A stretch of 43,323 nucleotides of DNA from Belliella filtrata (GTDB lineage Bacteria; Bacteroidota; Bacteroidia; Cytophagales; Cyclobacteriaceae), in contig NZ_JAKZGP010000045.1 in the NCBI RefSeq assembly GCF_022549775.1, positions 1-43,323 on the forward strand, given 5' to 3'. A program made the translations under genes and the position numbers. The notes beneath the pieces are model-generated. The model had not been told where the DNA came from. It saw only the letters and a list, made by a program, of their open reading frames with translations, and did no database searches. Below are positions 25,509-34,712 of the stretch, piece by piece (the stretch's first letter is position 1; every line of letters starts with the position of its first letter).

Positions 25509-25991
25509 ATGTATACAATTAGAAAAGGAGAAAAAGCGGATTTACCCAGGGTTTTGGAGCTAGTAATGGAACTAGCTATTTATGAAAAAGCTCCTGAGCA
25601 AGTAAGCAATACCGTAGCCATGATGGAAGCTGATGGCTTTGGAGAAAACCCTGTCTTTGGTTGTTTTGTTGCTGTAAAGGCCAGCACAAATGAAATCATT
25701 GGGATTTCTATTTATTATTATAGATACAGCACTTGGAAAGGCAGAAGGCTTTATCTAGAAGATATAGTTGTCACCGCATCCGAAAGAGGAAATGGAGCTG
25801 GAAAACTCCTTTTTGACAGGACTATGCTAAAATGCCTGGAGGATAAATGTACGGGCATGATGTGGCAAGTATTGGATTGGAATGAACCAGCTATCAATTT
25901 CTACAAAAAATATGGTGCTGACCTAGATAGTGAATGGATCAATTGCAACTTACAAGCAGAGGAAATCAAGGCTATCTTAGGAGAGGGCTGA
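25509..25991 (+). CDS. GNAT N-acetyltransferase (diamine/spermidine acetyltransferase-like)
   Basis: A 160-residue GNAT-fold protein that would transfer acetyl from acetyl-CoA to an amine. YLEDIVVTASERGNGAGKLLF is the beta4 strand and the acetyl-CoA pyrophosphate loop (RGNGAG). WQVLDWNEPAINFYKKYGA matches the C-terminal motif of the spermidine/spermine N1-acetyltransferase group (SAT1-like), so a polyamine or related amine is a likely substrate. The frame can be extended to a TTG at 25470, but the ATG at 25509 begins the family sequence MYTIRKGEKADL. It is followed by a terminator. Confidence 0.87.
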   Translation: MYTIRKGEKADLPRVLELVMELAIYEKAPEQVSNTVAMMEADGFGENPVFGCFVAVKASTNEIIGISIYYYRYSTWKGRRLYLEDIVVTASERGNGAGKLLFDRTMLKCLEDKCTGMMWQVLDWNEPAINFYKKYGADLDSEWINCNLQAEEIKAILGEG

Positions 25992-25999
25992 ATTGGTTT

Positions 26000-26040
26000 A
26001 ACCGCAAAAGATTAGCGACTTCTGCGGTTTTCTTTTTTTT
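26000..26040 (+). terminator. Terminator of the GNAT gene
   Basis: AACCGCA (26000-26006) pairs with TGCGGTT (26023-26029), followed by a T-rich stretch ending in eight Ts (26033-26040). Confidence 0.75.
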
Positions 26041-26155
26041 AACTGCAAAGAATTACCAGGTTACGTTAGGGGCACGGAGAATTGTATTTGACTAAATGAT
26101 TAAAAATACATTGCTTACTTGTCGAAAACTTGGCGCACTCTGCGGTTAAAAACCT
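26041..26155. repeat. Imperfect second copy of the AACCGCA...TGCGGTT element
   Basis: AACTGCAAAG at 26041 and CTCTGCGGTTA near 26140-26150 echo the arms of the terminator hairpin just upstream, separated here by about 90 bases. It appears to be a larger, decayed palindrome of the kind dispersed between Bacteroidota genes. Confidence 0.4.
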
Positions 26156-27343
26156 TTAATCAACTGATCTTGATCGCCCACTTTTAACACCAAAAAACAT
26201 AAAAAGAATTGTACTGGTTAGCATCAGGTAAATCAGGTGGTCCCAATCTGAAAAAACATCGAATACTACTCCAAACAGCAATGGCCCCAATGCGGCAAGG
26301 TAATAGCCAGCAGACTGAGACATCCCAGAAAGTGACGCCGTTACTTTTTCAGACTTAGTTCTCAAACCTATCAGGGTATATGCAAGAGAAATACTTGCAC
26401 CTAAGCCCAATCCTACCAAAGTAAGTCCAATGTAATTCACCCATAATACATGTATGAATAAAGAAGAAAAACCTAACAAATAAAAACTCCCCAAGGTTAG
26501 AATTATCCCTACTTGATCTTTGAATTTGACGGCTACAATAGGCGCTAGAAAAGTCCCCACTAGACCAATGAGCTGCATCAAAGACATCAAAGCTCCAGCC
26601 TCTACAGGGCTCAATCCACGAGAAATCATCATATCAGGTAGCCAGGCTATCAATGTGAAAAACAACAAAGATTGTACTCCCATAAACATACTGATCTGCC
26701 AGGCAAGTCTTGACTTCCACACATTTACTTTGAACTTTTGAATGGCAGGAATAGGCGCTACTTTCGGCATTTTAGCTTGAGGCGACCATATCAATATCCC
26801 AAGTACAATCAATACAGCCCAAGACAATAAAGAGCCTTTCCAGCCTAGACCTAAGTCCAAAGCAAGGGGAGCACTCACACCAGAAGCTACAGCGGCTGTC
26901 AAAGTCATTCCCGTTGTATAGGAAGCTGTGACTATCCCAGTCTTTTGAGGAAGTCTATTCTTGATCAGTGGAATCAACAACACATTACATATTACAATTC
27001 CTATACCTGTAAGCCCAGTACCAATGTATAACCACATGGCTCCCCCAAGCACCCGAATTACGGATCCAATTAGAAGAATGAACAATGCAAGCAATATGGC
27101 TTGGGCATTGCCAAGTCTTTTACCAATACTTGCTGCAAACAGAGAAAAGGTAGCAAACGTGAGGAGTGGCAAGGTGGTCAGAAACCCTGCCCATCCGTTG
27201 GAAAGACCCAAATCAGCACGAATCATAGGAATCAAAGGCCCTACAGCGGTGATAGACGGCCTAAGGTTGAAAGCCACCAACATAATCCCAAAAAAGAGGA
27301 AGCCTGAGCTTTGATAAATGGGCTTTTGTCTTGACACAGACAT
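26156..27343 (-). CDS. MFS transporter, CynX/NimT family
   Basis: A 395-residue major facilitator with about twelve hydrophobic segments. The N-terminal motif LVAFNLRPSITAVGPLIPMIRADLGLS is characteristic of the CynX/NimT (cyanate/nitroimidazole) group. GKRLGNAQ corresponds to the loop 2-3 motif, and the second half holds GLSPVEAGALMSLMQLIGLVGTF. Members export or import cyanate, nitroimidazoles or amino acid-like compounds, so the specificity is open. It follows ferrochelatase on the same strand with a 43-base gap and probably shares its transcript. Confidence 0.87.
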   Translation of the reverse strand: MSVSRQKPIYQSSGFLFFGIMLVAFNLRPSITAVGPLIPMIRADLGLSNGWAGFLTTLPLLTFATFSLFAASIGKRLGNAQAILLALFILLIGSVIRVLGGAMWLYIGTGLTGIGIVICNVLLIPLIKNRLPQKTGIVTASYTTGMTLTAAVASGVSAPLALDLGLGWKGSLLSWAVLIVLGILIWSPQAKMPKVAPIPAIQKFKVNVWKSRLAWQISMFMGVQSLLFFTLIAWLPDMMISRGLSPVEAGALMSLMQLIGLVGTFLAPIVAVKFKDQVGIILTLGSFYLLGFSSLFIHVLWVNYIGLTLVGLGLGASISLAYTLIGLRTKSEKVTASLSGMSQSAGYYLAALGPLLFGVVFDVFSDWDHLIYLMLTSTILFMFFGVKSGRSRSVD

Positions 27344-27386
27344 AGATCGAATAAAATTGTTGTATAGAAAAGAAAGAAAAGGATTA

Positions 27387-28421
27387 TTAGGAATTTGAAA
27401 TCACTAAATCCTTGACACATTCAACCCAAGTGTCATTAGAGTTGAGACTTGAAACTAAATCCCACTTTTCTCCTCCAAGCTCTTCGAACTCTTCCTTATA
27501 CTCCTGACCTACTTCTACTGTAGTCTCAAGACAATCCGCTACGAATGCTGGAGAGAACACTAAAACTCTTTTGACACCCTTATTTGCTAGTTCCTTGATC
27601 ACATCTTCTGTATAAGGCTTGATCCATGGATCCTTTCCAAGTCTGGACTGAAAACAGGTCATTACTTTCTCTTCAGGCAAGCCAAGTTTTGAAGCTAGCT
27701 GGCGTGTGGTATGAAAGCATTGACCACGATAGCAAAATTGATTCTTCTTTGTATAATTTCCACAGCACTTGTCAGAAAGCTTACAGTACCCATCAACAGA
27801 GCCTTTTTTGATCTGACGCTCTGGTAAGCCATGATAAGAAAAGAGATACATATCGTACTCATCTTTTGCCATCATTTCCCTTCCAAGCTCTGCCCATGCT
27901 TCTAAGAAAAGAGGGTGCTCTACAAAGTTATTGACAAAAGTAATATTAGGAATGATTTGCCATGTTCTAGCTATCTCCATTACCTTATCGACTACAGAGC
28001 CATTCGTAGCTGATGCATATTGAGGAAAAAGTGGAATAACGATAATCTTACTTACATTCGCCTTATTTAACTTGTTCAACCCTTCCTCTATGCTTGGCGT
28101 CTGATACCTCATGGCCATTTCCACAATGTATTTACTATTATCCAGCTTTGGGATAAGCTTTGCTTTCAAATCTTCCGTGTGAAATAGCAATGGAGACCCT
28201 CTATCTGTCCAAAGTTTTCTGTATTCATTGGCAGATTTAGGAGCCCTAAAGGGCGCTATAATCAAATTGACTAACATCCAGCGTGGAATCACGGGTATAT
28301 CGATCACCCTTCCATCCATTAAAAATTCCCTAAGATATTTTCTAACATCTCCTGTTGCGGTGCTATCTGGAGTACCTAGATTCACTAACAATACGCCTGT
28401 CTTGGCCTTTAGATTTCCCAT
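27387..28421 (-). CDS. hemH: Ferrochelatase
   Basis: A 344-residue enzyme that inserts ferrous iron into protoporphyrin IX (or coproporphyrin III), ending haem synthesis. GVLLVNLGTPDS opens the protein. His197 in FSYHGLPE and Glu299 in DCLETTVEVG are the expected metal/porphyrin active-site residues. A cluster of cysteines at 213, 219, 220, 230 and 235, common in Bacteroidota homologues, lies between them and might bind a metal or Fe-S centre. A TATTTTTG -7-like box lies at 28459-28466 on the minus strand, without a clear TTG upstream. Confidence 0.95.
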   Translation of the reverse strand: MGNLKAKTGVLLVNLGTPDSTATGDVRKYLREFLMDGRVIDIPVIPRWMLVNLIIAPFRAPKSANEYRKLWTDRGSPLLFHTEDLKAKLIPKLDNSKYIVEMAMRYQTPSIEEGLNKLNKANVSKIIVIPLFPQYASATNGSVVDKVMEIARTWQIIPNITFVNNFVEHPLFLEAWAELGREMMAKDEYDMYLFSYHGLPERQIKKGSVDGYCKLSDKCCGNYTKKNQFCYRGQCFHTTRQLASKLGLPEEKVMTCFQSRLGKDPWIKPYTEDVIKELANKGVKRVLVFSPAFVADCLETTVEVGQEYKEEFEELGGEKWDLVSSLNSNDTWVECVKDLVISNS

Positions 28422-28591
28422 AGTTGGTGTATATACGATAAGTTTTACTAATCAGAACCAAAAATACACCCTTTGGTTAGAATATAATAATTGAAAAGAT
28501 CAATCTTAGATAGAAGAATATTTACAACAAACTTCTATTCAAGTTAAAATTAATGATCAATTTGATATTCATCCTCAATTTAAAAACCTCT

Positions 28592-28623
28592 AAGCAAAAA
28601 AAAGTCCCTCGAAAGGGACTTTT
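28592..28623 (-). terminator. Terminator of the bamA-ompH operon
   Basis: AAAAGTCCCT (28600-28609), loop CGAA, AGGGACTTTT (28614-28623). On the minus strand the stem is followed by a run of eight Ts. It lies 21 bases past the last ompH stop. Confidence 0.9.
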
Positions 28624-28644
28624 AAATATCATCTAATCTATTGA

Positions 28645-29199
28645 TTAGTTAGATCCACTCGGGATACCACCTTCAGGAATAGCAACACCTAATTTCTTCA
28701 ATACTAATTCAGTGAATTTATCATCATCTTTAGTATAAAGCAATACAGGGTTATTACCTACTGAGTCTGAGAAAATATGTGTATAGTTATTTTCCGCAGC
28801 TACAGCATTGATGGCATTAAATACCTTAGTCTGTACTGGCTCAAGTAACTGCTGAAGTTTTCTTTGGTAAGAAACTTGTGCATCTTGCTCAAACTTCTGA
28901 AGCTCTTCGTTCAATTTTCTTAATTCATTTTCCTTTGTTGCTCTAGCATCTTCAGTCATGGTAGCGGCTGCCTGCTGATAAGTTTGTACTTGTCTCTGGA
29001 AGCTTTCACCTTTAGTTTGGATGTTAGTTTGAAGTTGCTGCTGGTAATCTTGAATATCAGCACCGATCTGCTCCATCTCTGGCATCATATCCATAATCAA
29101 CTCCACATTGGTATACCCAATCTTGATATCCTGGGCCTGTGCTACAAATCCTACGCAAAAGATTGCAATTGCAGATAGGATAAACTTTGCTTTCATCAT
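28645..29199 (-). CDS. OmpH/Skp-family periplasmic chaperone, copy 1
   Basis: A 184-residue periplasmic protein with a signal peptide ending in VAQAQ. The mature start IKIGYTNVELIMDMMPEMEQI is the Skp body domain. A long glutamine/charged coiled coil (about residues 45-125) forms the arm, followed by TKVFNAINAVAAENNYTHIFSD, the returning part of the body. Skp-like trimers hold unfolded outer membrane proteins on their way to BamA. A tail PEGGIPSGSN follows. Position directly after a second ompH and bamA supports this role. Confidence 0.9.
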   Translation of the reverse strand: MMKAKFILSAIAIFCVGFVAQAQDIKIGYTNVELIMDMMPEMEQIGADIQDYQQQLQTNIQTKGESFQRQVQTYQQAAATMTEDARATKENELRKLNEELQKFEQDAQVSYQRKLQQLLEPVQTKVFNAINAVAAENNYTHIFSDSVGNNPVLLYTKDDDKFTELVLKKLGVAIPEGGIPSGSN

Positions 29200-29218
29200 T
29201 TTAATTATAATTTGTTAT

Positions 29219-29752
29219 TTATTTGTTTTCTATTCCTAATTCTTCCAAAACAAACTCCGAGTAATCATGTCTCGGGTCAGTATATATCAATCCTAAACCA
29301 GCTGCTTTGTCAAAAAGTCCAGCTAGACCATTTCGCTTCGACACCCTGTCTATGGCTTCATAAATCTTGGACTGCAATGGTTGCATCAATTCTGTCTGCT
29401 TTTGATAATACTGACCATTGATACCAAAGGTTCTATTATTGAATGCCACAGCTTGTTTTTGCTTCTCTTCAATCATCGCCAAACGCTCTTGATACATTTC
29501 TTCGGTCAGTAAAACCTCTTCTGCTTTAAGTGCACTTCGCATCTCTTTAACCTCTTGTTCCAAATTTTGTGCCTCTTTTTTCCACTGTGAACTATAGGCC
29601 TCTAACTCTTGCTGAACAAGCTTATAATCAGGATGTTTGTTCAATATAAACTCTGTATCAATATAACCCCACTTTTGGGCTATTGAAGGCGTCATGCATG
29701 TCATCAAAAACATTACGCCCGACAAAAATAACAATTTCATGCATTTTTCCAT
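29219..29752 (-). CDS. OmpH/Skp-family periplasmic chaperone, copy 2
   Basis: A 177-residue paralogue of the neighbouring OmpH protein, with a signal peptide ending near PSIAQ. KWGYIDTEFILNKHPDYKLVQ opens the body domain, the middle 45-120 is a coiled coil rich in Glu/Lys/Gln, and KIYEAIDRVSKRNGLAGLFDKA completes the fold. It begins two bases after the bamA stop. Two distinct Skp-like proteins after bamA are usual in Bacteroidota and may form different client or hetero-oligomeric complexes. Confidence 0.9.
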   Translation of the reverse strand: MEKCMKLLFLSGVMFLMTCMTPSIAQKWGYIDTEFILNKHPDYKLVQQELEAYSSQWKKEAQNLEQEVKEMRSALKAEEVLLTEEMYQERLAMIEEKQKQAVAFNNRTFGINGQYYQKQTELMQPLQSKIYEAIDRVSKRNGLAGLFDKAAGLGLIYTDPRHDYSEFVLEELGIENK

Positions 29753-29754
29753 GA

Positions 29755-32484
29755 TTACCTGAATTGTTGTCCGATAGTAAAGTGGAATTGTGGTCCAGAC
29801 CTTACACCTCTTTGGTTAGGATTGGTAATAAACTCCTCACCAAGTGCATCAAATCCATAACCCCAATCTATTCCTAGCAATCCAAAAGCTGGCATAAAAA
29901 TTCTAGCTCCTATACCAGCTGATTTATACAAAGTAAATGGATTGTATTCTGCATAAGAACCCCAGTTATTACCAGCTTCAGCAAATCCAAGCAAGAATAT
30001 CGTCGCTGACGGATTTGGTGACACCAAGAATCGGAGCTCCATTACATGCTTATTATACACAATCCCACCATAAGGCACATTAGAGTCTGGATTAAACCTA
30101 TCTGCTGCACCAGGGGTCAGCACTTGATTTTCATAACCTCTTAGACCCACTATTTCTTGACCTAGTGCAAAGTTATTGAAAGTCATACCATCTCCACCTA
30201 GTACAAAGCGCTCAAGAGGGATCATTCCGATCCTGTTTCCGTAAGATCCCAAGAAGCCCATATGTGTCCTTGCACTTAGCACCCATTTGTTAGAACCAAA
30301 TACTGGGCTGTAGAAAGTGGCATCAAACATCCACTTGTGGTATTCTAGCCATTTGAACCTCTCTTGATCTGGAGACTCTCTGTCGATATTTTTATTCAAA
30401 GAAGAATATGGTGGTGTAAATGAAGTGGCTAAGGAGATATTTGAACCCATCCTCGGATAGATAGGGTTATCCACATTATTTCTAGAGATCGTAGTATTGA
30501 AAGTCAAACTATTTGACCTACCTGTCTCATAGCTTAATCCAAAGTTCCTACCAAATCTATCAAAATCGTAAACTTGGTATTGTAGTGAGTTACTGATCAT
30601 AAAATAATCATCTGGCCAAGTTACCCTCTTGGCTAGCCCAAGTGTAGCTCCAGTAATTTTGAAAGATCCTCCACTATTCATCATTTGGGCAGGAGAGAAA
30701 GCTCCAAAGTTCATCTGACGCTGTACAGAGTGGTTGAAACTAAAGCTTAGTGCATTAGGTTTCTTACCACCAAACCAAGGCTCGGTCAGGGACACACTGT
30801 AATTTTGGAAAGACCTACCATTTGCCTGTACTCTCAAAGAAAGTTTCTGACCATCTCCAACAGGAAGTGGTCTCCACTTGTCGAAATGCCTGATATTCTT
30901 AATGGAGAAATTGTTAAAAACCAATCCGACAGTACCCACAAACCCGAAGAATCCACCCCAACCACCTGAGAGTTCGACTTGATCATTTGGTCGTTCTTCC
31001 AATTTGAATATAATATCTACCGTAGCATCTTCAAAATTAGGACGCATATCCGGCTCGATATTCTCAGGGTCAAAGTACCCAAGTTGGGACAGTTCCCTGA
31101 TTGTTCTTACCAGGAGACTTCTGTTGAACTTCTGCCCTGGAAGAATCCTAATTTCTCTCATCACCACGTGGTCAGAGGTACGCTCATTCCCTTCAATTGT
31201 CACAGAGTTCACGGTCACTTGAGGTCCCTCTACAATTCGCAGCTCTATGTCTATAGAATCATTTTGAACATTGGTTTCTACTGGGTCTATATTGAAGAAT
31301 AAGTATCCATTGTCTTGATAAATAGATGAAATATCATCCCCTTTTTGTGGGTCATAATTCAACCTTTTGTCAAGCTTTTCCTTATTGTAAACATCACCTT
31401 TTTCAATACCTAACTTGGCTATCAAAAGACTATCTGGATGGATATAATTTCCTACAAAACTTATATTCCTGTAGTAATATTTTTGACCTTCTTCTATTTT
31501 CAGACCTACATTCACCGTATTATCGGAGTACTTGTACAAAGTATCTGAAAGTATTTCAGCATCTCTAAATCCTCTAGTATTATAGAAATCTATTACTTTT
31601 TTCTTATCATCCTTGAAGTCCTTGGCTACATATTTTGAAGCATTGAAAAAATTCAGCTTAAAGTTTTTGTTGATGTAAGTTTTCACTTCTTCATCAGTTA
31701 CTGGATTTCTGTAGGCAATCGCTTCTTTGGCAGACTCAGGTGTGGTATTGGTTGCTCTAGAAAATACTTCACGGACAAAGTGCATACGAGGGTGTTCCTT
31801 TGTACCCTTCAGTTTACCTTTGATCTTGCGATCTGATATTTCCTCATTCCCATCTACAAGAACCTCGTTGATTTTCACTTTGGTTTTGGTATCTACATCA
31901 AACCTAAGCTTCACACTATTTGGGAGTGTGGTATCTCTTTCTTGTGTTACTTTTACTTCAGTGTTTAAGAAACCTTTGTCTACGAAATACTGCCTAATAT
32001 TTCTCTGTGAGGTATTCAATACATCATCTCGAACTACTCTACCTCGAATTTTGACTTTATCTTTAAGATCTGATTCCTGTGTTTTGTTCACACCTGAGAA
32101 TTCTACCCTACTGAACCTTGGTCTTTCTGTCAAATCCAAAAGCAGGTAGATATCATCATCTTCGATTTTGGTGACCAAAATCTTAACATCGCCGATGATT
32201 CCTTGCCCCCAAAGCTTTTTAAGTGCATTAGAAATTGCATCTCCTGGAACGGTGATCTCATCATCCACTCTCAATCCTGACAGGGAAATGATTGCAATTT
32301 CATCCAATGTAGCAAGACCAACGGCCTTGATTTCTGCTATCCTATACTTTTTTGGTTTAGAATAATCCAACTCGAGGATATCCACCGGCTTGCTGGAGGT
32401 GTAGCGACTTTGACCCAGACGAATCTGAGCCTGCATAGAGCCTGCAAGCAGGAGAAAAGCTAGGATAAATAAGTACTTCTTCAT
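29755..32484 (-). CDS. bamA: Outer membrane protein assembly factor BamA
   Basis: A 909-residue Omp85 protein, the central insertase of the BAM complex. A signal peptide ending SMQAQ is followed by POTRA domains at about residues 50-480. Their fold marks include RPRFSRVEFSGVNKT, VKINEVLVDGNEEIS, YYYRNISFVGNYI and VTVNSVTIEGNERTSDHVV. The C-terminal 420 residues form the beta barrel, ending in the surface-antigen motif FGLLGIDWGYGFD and the final strand GPQFHFTIGQQF, with the terminal Phe-Arg. The ATG at 32484 follows a TTG at 32487. Upstream uppS ends five bases or so before, and the two Skp genes follow, making one envelope operon. Confidence 0.96.
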   Translation of the reverse strand: MKKYLFILAFLLLAGSMQAQIRLGQSRYTSSKPVDILELDYSKPKKYRIAEIKAVGLATLDEIAIISLSGLRVDDEITVPGDAISNALKKLWGQGIIGDVKILVTKIEDDDIYLLLDLTERPRFSRVEFSGVNKTQESDLKDKVKIRGRVVRDDVLNTSQRNIRQYFVDKGFLNTEVKVTQERDTTLPNSVKLRFDVDTKTKVKINEVLVDGNEEISDRKIKGKLKGTKEHPRMHFVREVFSRATNTTPESAKEAIAYRNPVTDEEVKTYINKNFKLNFFNASKYVAKDFKDDKKKVIDFYNTRGFRDAEILSDTLYKYSDNTVNVGLKIEEGQKYYYRNISFVGNYIHPDSLLIAKLGIEKGDVYNKEKLDKRLNYDPQKGDDISSIYQDNGYLFFNIDPVETNVQNDSIDIELRIVEGPQVTVNSVTIEGNERTSDHVVMREIRILPGQKFNRSLLVRTIRELSQLGYFDPENIEPDMRPNFEDATVDIIFKLEERPNDQVELSGGWGGFFGFVGTVGLVFNNFSIKNIRHFDKWRPLPVGDGQKLSLRVQANGRSFQNYSVSLTEPWFGGKKPNALSFSFNHSVQRQMNFGAFSPAQMMNSGGSFKITGATLGLAKRVTWPDDYFMISNSLQYQVYDFDRFGRNFGLSYETGRSNSLTFNTTISRNNVDNPIYPRMGSNISLATSFTPPYSSLNKNIDRESPDQERFKWLEYHKWMFDATFYSPVFGSNKWVLSARTHMGFLGSYGNRIGMIPLERFVLGGDGMTFNNFALGQEIVGLRGYENQVLTPGAADRFNPDSNVPYGGIVYNKHVMELRFLVSPNPSATIFLLGFAEAGNNWGSYAEYNPFTLYKSAGIGARIFMPAFGLLGIDWGYGFDALGEEFITNPNQRGVRSGPQFHFTIGQQFR

Positions 32485-32492
32485 CAATTTTA

Positions 32493-33230
32493 TTATGATT
32501 TAATCTGAGAACCGGTTTTTCCAAACCTTCTTTCTCTGCTTTGATAATCCAGAACGGCCTCTTCTAGGTCTTTCCTCCTGAAATCTGGCCACAATACATC
32601 TGTAAAATACAGTTCTGTATAAGCCATCTGCCAAAGGAGGAAATTACTAATTCGTAATTCCCCACTTGTCCTGATCAAGAGTTCAGGATCTGGCATATCT
32701 TGTGTATTCAAATGAGAAGCAATTGCTTCTTGATTAACATCTCCCATGGTCATTTGACCATCGACTACTTTTTTGACAAGTTGTTTTACTGCTTGTTCTA
32801 TTTCCCATCTACCACTGTAGCTCAAAGCCAAGTTTACTCGTACTCCAGTGTTATTCTTGGTCTTCTCTACGGTATTGGCTAAATTTTCCTGCATACTTTT
32901 AGGCAAGCTATTTATATCTCCTATGGCTGTCAGTCTCACATTATTCTGAAGCATTCTTGGCAATTCGGATATAAAACTATTGATCATGATCTCCATCAAG
33001 GCACTCACCTCATCGGCTGGCCTAGACCAATTTTCTGTAGAAAAGGCATACAAAGTCACGATTTTGATACCCAAATCATCAGCTGCTTCTATGGTATCTC
33101 TCACTGCTGCGAGGGCATTCTTATGCCCAAAAATCCTCATGGCACCTTTTTTCTGAGCCCATCGCCCATTGCCATCCATGATAATCGCTACGTGTTGGGG
33201 AATTTTTGCACTATCTATTTTTTCCTTCAT
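32493..33230 (-). CDS. uppS: Isoprenyl transferase (undecaprenyl diphosphate synthase)
   Basis: A 245-residue cis-prenyltransferase that condenses isopentenyl diphosphate units onto farnesyl diphosphate, giving the undecaprenyl carrier for peptidoglycan and polysaccharide. HVAIIMDGNGRWA holds the Mg-binding Asp19. TLYAFSTENWSRP, NLALSYSGRWEI, PELLIRTSGELRISNFLLWQ and ELYFTDVLWPDF are the conserved regions II-V. The longer frame uses a TTG at 33245, but ATG 33230 matches the family. It lies between the DUF6089 gene and bamA on the minus strand. Confidence 0.95.
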   Translation of the reverse strand: MKEKIDSAKIPQHVAIIMDGNGRWAQKKGAMRIFGHKNALAAVRDTIEAADDLGIKIVTLYAFSTENWSRPADEVSALMEIMINSFISELPRMLQNNVRLTAIGDINSLPKSMQENLANTVEKTKNNTGVRVNLALSYSGRWEIEQAVKQLVKKVVDGQMTMGDVNQEAIASHLNTQDMPDPELLIRTSGELRISNFLLWQMAYTELYFTDVLWPDFRRKDLEEAVLDYQSRERRFGKTGSQIKS

Positions 33231-33314
33231 TCCGATCAAATCCAAATACGGTATTTTTTTGGAGGTACAAAAATGCTATTTCTTTTTCAATATTCTAACC
33301 TAAAGGTCAATTAA

Positions 33315-34082
33315 TTAATAGATGTAGCATTTTACTGAAGATATAGAATAGCTTACTGTAAGTCCTAAAAAATAATACCAATCACGATCACTCGAGTTGG
33401 CTTGATATGGGTAATAAATTTGTTCAATTGGTTCAATCTGTCCCATACCATCACCCGCTCTTCTAAAACGGACATTCCCATCCACCCTGTCCAATAAGTC
33501 CGTGAAAGTAGCCCTAAAGCCCATCTCTAAGGCAAGACCCCATTTGTCTGTCAGCTTATATTTCACACCTACTCCAAATGGAATCACTGGAACACCTATA
33601 CTGTACCCTCCTCTATCAGGCTGGTCTGGGTCAAATCCAAACCCTCCTTTCCCATTGAAATAAGACACCCCTATTCCAAAAAAACCATAAGGGGAAAACC
33701 TATTCGGTGATTGTGGATGAAGATAGTCAAGAAAGTGATACTCCATCACTGCCGATAGCTCAAATAAGTTACCCTGAAAATAGGCATCCCTTACCAAAGC
33801 GACTGGATCTATTGGATTAATACTGTCAGCCGCACTGAGTCTACCATAAGATAGTCCTACTCTGAGTGACCAAACATTGTCAAAATTTCGTCTGCCAAAT
33901 AACGTTCCTTGAGCCCCAAGTCTTCCCATGTCCAATCTGCGGACTAGGTCCCCCGAGTAAGTCGCTACCCCTAATCCCCCTCCAAATTCATATTGCTGCC
34001 CATTTGCATTTGGTACTGCCAATAGACTTAGGCATCCTAATAACACAAAAATGAAGATCGAATTAAAGTTGACTTTTTTCAA
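33315..34082 (-). CDS. DUF6089-type outer membrane beta-barrel protein
   Basis: A 255-residue protein with an N-terminal signal (basic KK, then IFIFVLLGCLSLLAVPNANGQ) and a beta-rich body of alternating aromatic and small residues, typical of small outer membrane barrels: YEFGGGLGVATYSGDL, SPYGFFGIGVSYFNG, and YYFLGLTVSYSISS near the end. It precedes uppS and bamA in the same order as in many Bacteroidota genomes, where the family is called DUF6089. The only start that preserves the signal peptide is a TTG at 34082, and no in-frame ATG is available near it. Function unknown, likely linked to envelope assembly. Confidence 0.83.
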   Translation of the reverse strand: MKKVNFNSIFIFVLLGCLSLLAVPNANGQQYEFGGGLGVATYSGDLVRRLDMGRLGAQGTLFGRRNFDNVWSLRVGLSYGRLSAADSINPIDPVALVRDAYFQGNLFELSAVMEYHFLDYLHPQSPNRFSPYGFFGIGVSYFNGKGGFGFDPDQPDRGGYSIGVPVIPFGVGVKYKLTDKWGLALEMGFRATFTDLLDRVDGNVRFRRAGDGMGQIEPIEQIYYPYQANSSDRDWYYFLGLTVSYSISSVKCYIY

Positions 34083-34182
34083 GACGTTGCAATTTATAAA
34101 GTACCAAACGATATAAAAACCTACTTTCGTATTTAGGCGGTTAATTTATGTTAAGACTCATTACTATCAAATGATTCTATAC

Positions 34183-34229
34183 AAAAAAGCCTGATAACCC
34201 TAGCTTTTAAAATAGGTCTATCAGGCTTT
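34183..34229 (-). terminator. Terminator of the ohrR-ohr operon
   Basis: AAAGCCTGATA (34186-34196) pairs exactly with TATCAGGCTTT (34219-34229), and the interior can partly pair. On the minus strand a run of six Ts follows. It lies about 54 bases past the ohr stop. Confidence 0.75.
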
Positions 34230-34282
34230 GCAAATGTACTCTTTTTGTCTGGGAAAAAAATCTCTTTCCCTAGAAAATGAAT

Positions 34283-34705
34283 TTATTCTACTGCTTTCAC
34301 ATTCACTTCAATATTTCCTCTTGTCGCCTTAGAATAAGGACAAACTTCATGAGCGGCTTCAACCAACTTTTGAGCGGCTTCTAATGATTCAGCTTGTGGT
34401 ATTTTACACAAAATATCTACGGCAAGTCCAAAGCCGCCATTTTCGGTTTTACCCAAATGTGCTTTCACTGTGATCTCTGCATCATTGAGCTTGACACCTT
34501 TGGCAACAGCTCCTAAAGCTCCACCAAAACAAGCTGCATATCCTGCAGCAAACAGTTGCTCTGGATTAGTCTTACCACCTTCTCCTCCAATTTCCTTTGG
34601 CATGGCCACATCAAAGTCTAGCTGACCATCATCCGTTTTGACATGTCCTTTTCTTCCTCCTGTATTTACAGCTGTTGCGGTGTAATCAATTTTAATTTTT
34701 TCCAT
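34283..34705 (-). CDS. ohr: Organic hydroperoxide resistance protein Ohr (OsmC family)
   Basis: A 140-residue thiol peroxidase that reduces organic hydroperoxides, using lipoyl-type thiols in characterised Ohr proteins. The peroxidatic Cys59 lies in YAACFGGAL and the resolving Cys122 in EVCPYSKATRGNIEV, the VCP motif that separates Ohr from OsmC. Arg18 and Glu50 (NPEQLFAAGYA) are in place to activate the catalytic Cys. It starts seven bases after ohrR on the same strand, so the peroxide sensor and its effector are co-transcribed. Confidence 0.93.
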   Translation of the reverse strand: MEKIKIDYTATAVNTGGRKGHVKTDDGQLDFDVAMPKEIGGEGGKTNPEQLFAAGYAACFGGALGAVAKGVKLNDAEITVKAHLGKTENGGFGLAVDILCKIPQAESLEAAQKLVEAAHEVCPYSKATRGNIEVNVKAVE

Positions 34706-34712
34706 TTTGTTG

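Noticed and set aside
29219-29752. Second ompH gene as a sequencing or assembly duplication of the first
   Set aside because: The two proteins are clearly divergent in sequence and length and keep separate signal peptides, so they are true paralogues.
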